Below are positions 61,917-64,000 of a stretch of DNA of 64,000 nucleotides, piece after piece. Position numbers and translations under genes: made by a program. The stretch spans positions 118,098-182,097 of the forward strand of contig SVQA01000004.1 of the NCBI GenBank assembly GCA_015065545.1, in the 5' to 3' direction. The stretch is from Oscillospiraceae bacterium. Lineage in GTDB: Bacteria > Bacillota > Clostridia > Oscillospirales > Acutalibacteraceae. How positions within the stretch are numbered: the stretch's first letter is position 1; each line of letters begins with the position of its first letter. Under the pieces are notes generated by a model that saw nothing but the letters and a program-made list of their open reading frames with translations, searched no databases and had not been told where the DNA came from.

Positions 61917-63713
61917 ATGTCCAAAACAAAGAAGATAATCAGCCTGCTTATCACAGTAGCTCTGATTATGACAATGGCAACAGTAGCTATCGTTTCTACA
62001 TCTGCTGCTGTTAAAGTTTACTTCGAAGACAGCCTCAACTGGGGCAACATCCATGCTTACTGCTACGGCGGCGACGGCGAGCTTCTCGGTCCTTGGGTCG
62101 GCACAGCATGTACTGATGAGGGTGACGGCATTTGGTCCATCGAGCTTAGTGGCACACCCGAAACAATCATCTTCCACGCAAACGACGATGCAACACAGAC
62201 AAGCAACATTCCCTTCGCTGGCGATGGTATGATCGCTAAGCTTACAGGTGAGTGGGTAGCTGGCGAGTACGGTAAGACAGTTGCAGTTGCTGAGTTCGTA
62301 GCTTACGAAGAGCCTGGCGACGATGATCCTGCTGACGGCACAACAGCTGGCGACGTAGTTGCAGATCCCACAACAACAGGTGGCGTAGACACTCCTGTTG
62401 AGGGCGAGACAATCACAGTTTACTTCACAAACAACTGGGCTTTCACAACTCAGAACGTTTACTGGTGGAAGGGTGAAGAGAACTGCGGCGAATGGCCCGG
62501 CGTTGCTATGACAGCAGCTGGCCAGAACGATGCAGGCGAGGATGTTTACTCCGCAGAAGTTCCTGCAGACGCAGAGGGTATCATCTTCTCCGGTATTGAC
62601 GATCGCGACGGTGAAACTCTCCGTCAGACAGTTGACATCACAGATTTTGCTGATGGCAAGGGCTTCTTCTGTAAAGAAGAGGTTACAGGCGATGACGGCA
62701 GCGTTAAGATTGCAGTTGAGTCTTATGACTACAACCCCGGCGGCGAAATCATCACAACAACAGTTGACGGTGGCGAAATCATCACAACAACAGTTGACGG
62801 TGGCGAAATCATCACAACAACAGTTGACGGTGGCGAAATCATCACAACAACAGTTGATGGCGGCGAAATCATCACAACAACAGTTGATGGCGGCGAAATC
62901 ATCACAACAACAGTTGGTGGCGATGATACTCCCGCAGAGACAGGTATCGATGTTGCAGGTACAACATACGATGTACCCGCAGGCACAACTGTTACTTACA
63001 AGGTTGACCTCACAGCAGCAAGACTCTTTGAGAACATTCAGGCATTTGTTTCCTACGACAGCACAAAGCTCGAGCTCGTTAGAATTAAGTCTGACGATCC
63101 CGACGTAGCTGACTGGGAAGTAGAAGGTCCTGTAAGATGCCCCAACCTTGACGGTGTTATCTTCAACGCTGGCACAGAAGGCCTCGTTAAGTTCAACTCC
63201 TCTAAGGTTTCCGGCTACAACTTCAAGGAAGAGAACGTTCTCGTAACTCTCGAGTTCGTTGTTAAGGATACAGCTAAGAACACAATCGCTCTTACAATCG
63301 AAGAGATGACAATCAAGGGTGACGGCACAGAGTCCTACTTCACAGGCGGCCAGGCTGTTATCACAGAGGGCATCACAGTAGTTGAGTCTCTCGACTATGT
63401 AGGTCCCACAACAACAGTTACAACTTCTGAGATCACAACAGTTACAACTTCTGAGATTACAACTGTTACAGTTTCCGATATTATCGATCCTATCACAACA
63501 GTTACAACAACTAAGGGCGGCGACGTTGTTCCCACAACAACAGTTACAGTTCCCGATCCCAGCACTGATCCTACAAATGCTGTAGGTACAACACCCAGTG
63601 GCGGCGTTGATACACCTCCCACAGGTGCAGCAGCATACATCTACATTGCAATCGCAATCATGGCTATGGTAGCATGTGCAGTAGTTGTTCTTCGCAAGAA
63701 GGCTAACGACTAA
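61917..63713 (+). CDS. Cell-wall-anchored cohesin protein with two CBM26-like modules (scaffoldin/adhesin)
   Basis: 598 residues. The signal peptide is about 1-31. CBM26-like modules lie at about 32-120 (VYFEDSLNWGNIHAY, IIFHAND) and 165-260 (VYFTNNWAFTTQNVYWW, IIFSGIDD). A 10-residue repeat GGEIITTTVD occurs six times (275-334). A cohesin-like beta-sandwich follows at about 340-490 (YDVPAGTTVTYKVDL, AFVSYDSTKLELV, ENVLVTLEFVVKDTA). A Thr-rich stalk, the sortase-type signal TPPTG, one membrane helix and RKK close the protein. It probably presents one cohesin at the cell surface and binds starch itself. AGGAGG precedes the ATG. Confidence 0.88.
   Translation: MSKTKKIISLLITVALIMTMATVAIVSTSAAVKVYFEDSLNWGNIHAYCYGGDGELLGPWVGTACTDEGDGIWSIELSGTPETIIFHANDDATQTSNIPFAGDGMIAKLTGEWVAGEYGKTVAVAEFVAYEEPGDDDPADGTTAGDVVADPTTTGGVDTPVEGETITVYFTNNWAFTTQNVYWWKGEENCGEWPGVAMTAAGQNDAGEDVYSAEVPADAEGIIFSGIDDRDGETLRQTVDITDFADGKGFFCKEEVTGDDGSVKIAVESYDYNPGGEIITTTVDGGEIITTTVDGGEIITTTVDGGEIITTTVDGGEIITTTVDGGEIITTTVGGDDTPAETGIDVAGTTYDVPAGTTVTYKVDLTAARLFENIQAFVSYDSTKLELVRIKSDDPDVADWEVEGPVRCPNLDGVIFNAGTEGLVKFNSSKVSGYNFKEENVLVTLEFVVKDTAKNTIALTIEEMTIKGDGTESYFTGGQAVITEGITVVESLDYVGPTTTVTTSEITTVTTSEITTVTVSDIIDPITTVTTTKGGDVVPTTTVTVPDPSTDPTNAVGTTPSGGVDTPPTGAAAYIYIAIAIMAMVACAVVVLRKKAND
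62739..62918 (+). repeat. Six tandem 30-bp repeats in the scaffold gene
   Basis: Units begin at 62739, 62769, 62799, 62829, 62859 and 62889 and encode GGEIITTTVD. Only third-position and last-codon differences occur (GAC/GAT, GGT/GGC). The array links the second CBM to the cohesin. Copy number is likely to vary between strains. Confidence 0.95.
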
Positions 63714-63756
63714 TTAACAAAGTCTGAAATAATTTAAATAATTATTATGCTTTTTG

Positions 63757-63787
63757 CGCCCCTCCATTTTGGAGGGGCGTTTTTTTA
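63757..63787 (+). terminator. Terminator of the cohesin scaffold gene
   Basis: CGCCCCTCC (63757-63765) pairs with GGAGGGGCG (63771-63779) around ATTTT, followed by seven or more T residues. Confidence 0.92.
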
Positions 63788-63873
63788 TAATCTTAAACTA
63801 AAGTAGAGCAAAAGGGCTCTTCCACAAATAGAGTTGGATTTTGCTATAGATAAAAACTGAGGGCTAAATGGAT

Positions 63874-63916
63874 CCCTCCCCGAGGGAGCTGTCGAGCTTA
63901 GCGAGACTGAGGGAGT
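63874..63916. repeat. Intergenic palindrome next to IS30 end
   Basis: CTCCC-CGA-GGGAG (63876-63888) is followed by GCTGTCGAGCTTAGCGAGAC and another GAGGGAG. It looks like a dispersed intergenic repeat or the flank of the insertion sequence. Confidence 0.45.
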
Positions 63917-63935
63917 AAAATGCCTCCTTAGATTG

Positions 63936-64000
63936 TCAATCCAAGTGCAACACCTTGGCGAGATATTCATTGGGGGACAAATAACCAAGACATTTTCTAG
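63936..64000 (-). CDS. IS30-family transposase, C-terminal end (truncated by window edge)
   Basis: Reading the minus strand from the right edge gives RKCLGYLSPNEYLAKVLHLD and a stop codon. The pattern PRKCLGYxTPNE-x-hxxLHL is the typical C-terminus of IS30 transposases. The rest lies beyond 64000, so intactness cannot be judged. Confidence 0.75.
   Translation of the reverse strand, partial: RKCLGYLSPNEYLAKVLHLD

Noticed and set aside
62739..62918. CRISPR or satellite array
   Set aside because: The 30-bp period is in frame and codes for a peptide linker inside a secreted protein.

Overview
The window looks like a chromosomal segment of a low-to-moderate GC, Gram-positive anaerobe of the Clostridia, most likely a Ruminococcus-type member of the Oscillospirales. 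This is inferred from several features: a SCIFF peptide with its radical SAM maturase, many secreted dockerin proteins, T/E-rich linkers joining CBM26-like starch-binding modules, a surface-anchored cohesin protein, an AMP-ligase / 2-oxoacid:ferredoxin oxidoreductase operon behind a T-box, and strong Clostridia-type Shine-Dalgarno sites (AGGAGG) with SigA promoters at a strict 17-bp spacing. The starch adhesins recall the amylosome of Ruminococcus bromii, but the species cannot be fixed from this sequence.

Layout. 1-13.0 kb: core information genes rpoB-rpoC, a possible small RNA, rpsL-rpsG-fusA, tuf. 13.2-13.5 kb: tRNA-Arg(ACG) followed by a 240-bp segment that ends in a second copy of the tRNA 3' end, an attachment-site-like scar with a highly foldable interior. 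13.5-17.2 kb: small accessory genes (hypothetical, HD hydrolase, amidohydrolase, lipoprotein, a LytTR regulator whose receiver lacks the phosphoacceptor Asp). 17.2-28.2 kb, minus strand: PLP decarboxylase, SCIFF maturase and its 49-residue SCIFF peptide, GltS-like transporter, acyltransferase, GNAT and DUF2156 proteins, SLC13/ArsB-like permease, lysoplasmalogenase-like membrane protein, iron alcohol dehydrogenase. 28.2-29.2 kb: a non-coding stretch with a striking array of GTGAAAT boxes spaced exactly 25 bp apart and separated by mini-palindromes, then tRNA-Tyr and tRNA-Thr. 29.4-41.3 kb: ABC-F ATPase, lipoprotein, two dockerin proteins behind duplicated 200-bp leaders, a DUF11 protein, a two-gene (split) CoA-dehydratase activase system, a cation/proton antiporter.

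41.4-52.4 kb is the most interesting block: a T-box leader followed by a 2-isopropylmalate-synthase-like protein that has lost the canonical HxH metal motif, a TIM-barrel/AMP-ligase fusion, a branched-chain aminotransferase, a P-loop ATPase, ferredoxin and the alpha, beta and gamma subunits of a 2-oxoacid:ferredoxin oxidoreductase, an XRE-cupin regulator and a second AMP-forming acyl-CoA synthetase. T-box control suggests that the pathway makes amino acids rather than degrading them. The set fits reductive carboxylation of branched short-chain acids (acid -> acyl-CoA -> 2-oxoacid -> amino acid).

52.4-64 kb: a two-gene chromate-type transporter, a 43-residue Cys/Gly/Asn-rich membrane peptide, a 1424-residue secreted protein with an N-terminal dockerin and eight starch-binding-like modules, a cyclase, HAD phosphatase, QueH, a CAT-like acyltransferase lacking its catalytic His motif, a cell-wall-anchored cohesin/CBM scaffold, and at the right edge the 3' end of an IS30-family transposase. 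The two large surface proteins and the smaller dockerin proteins together suggest a surface starch-binding (amylosome-like) complex.
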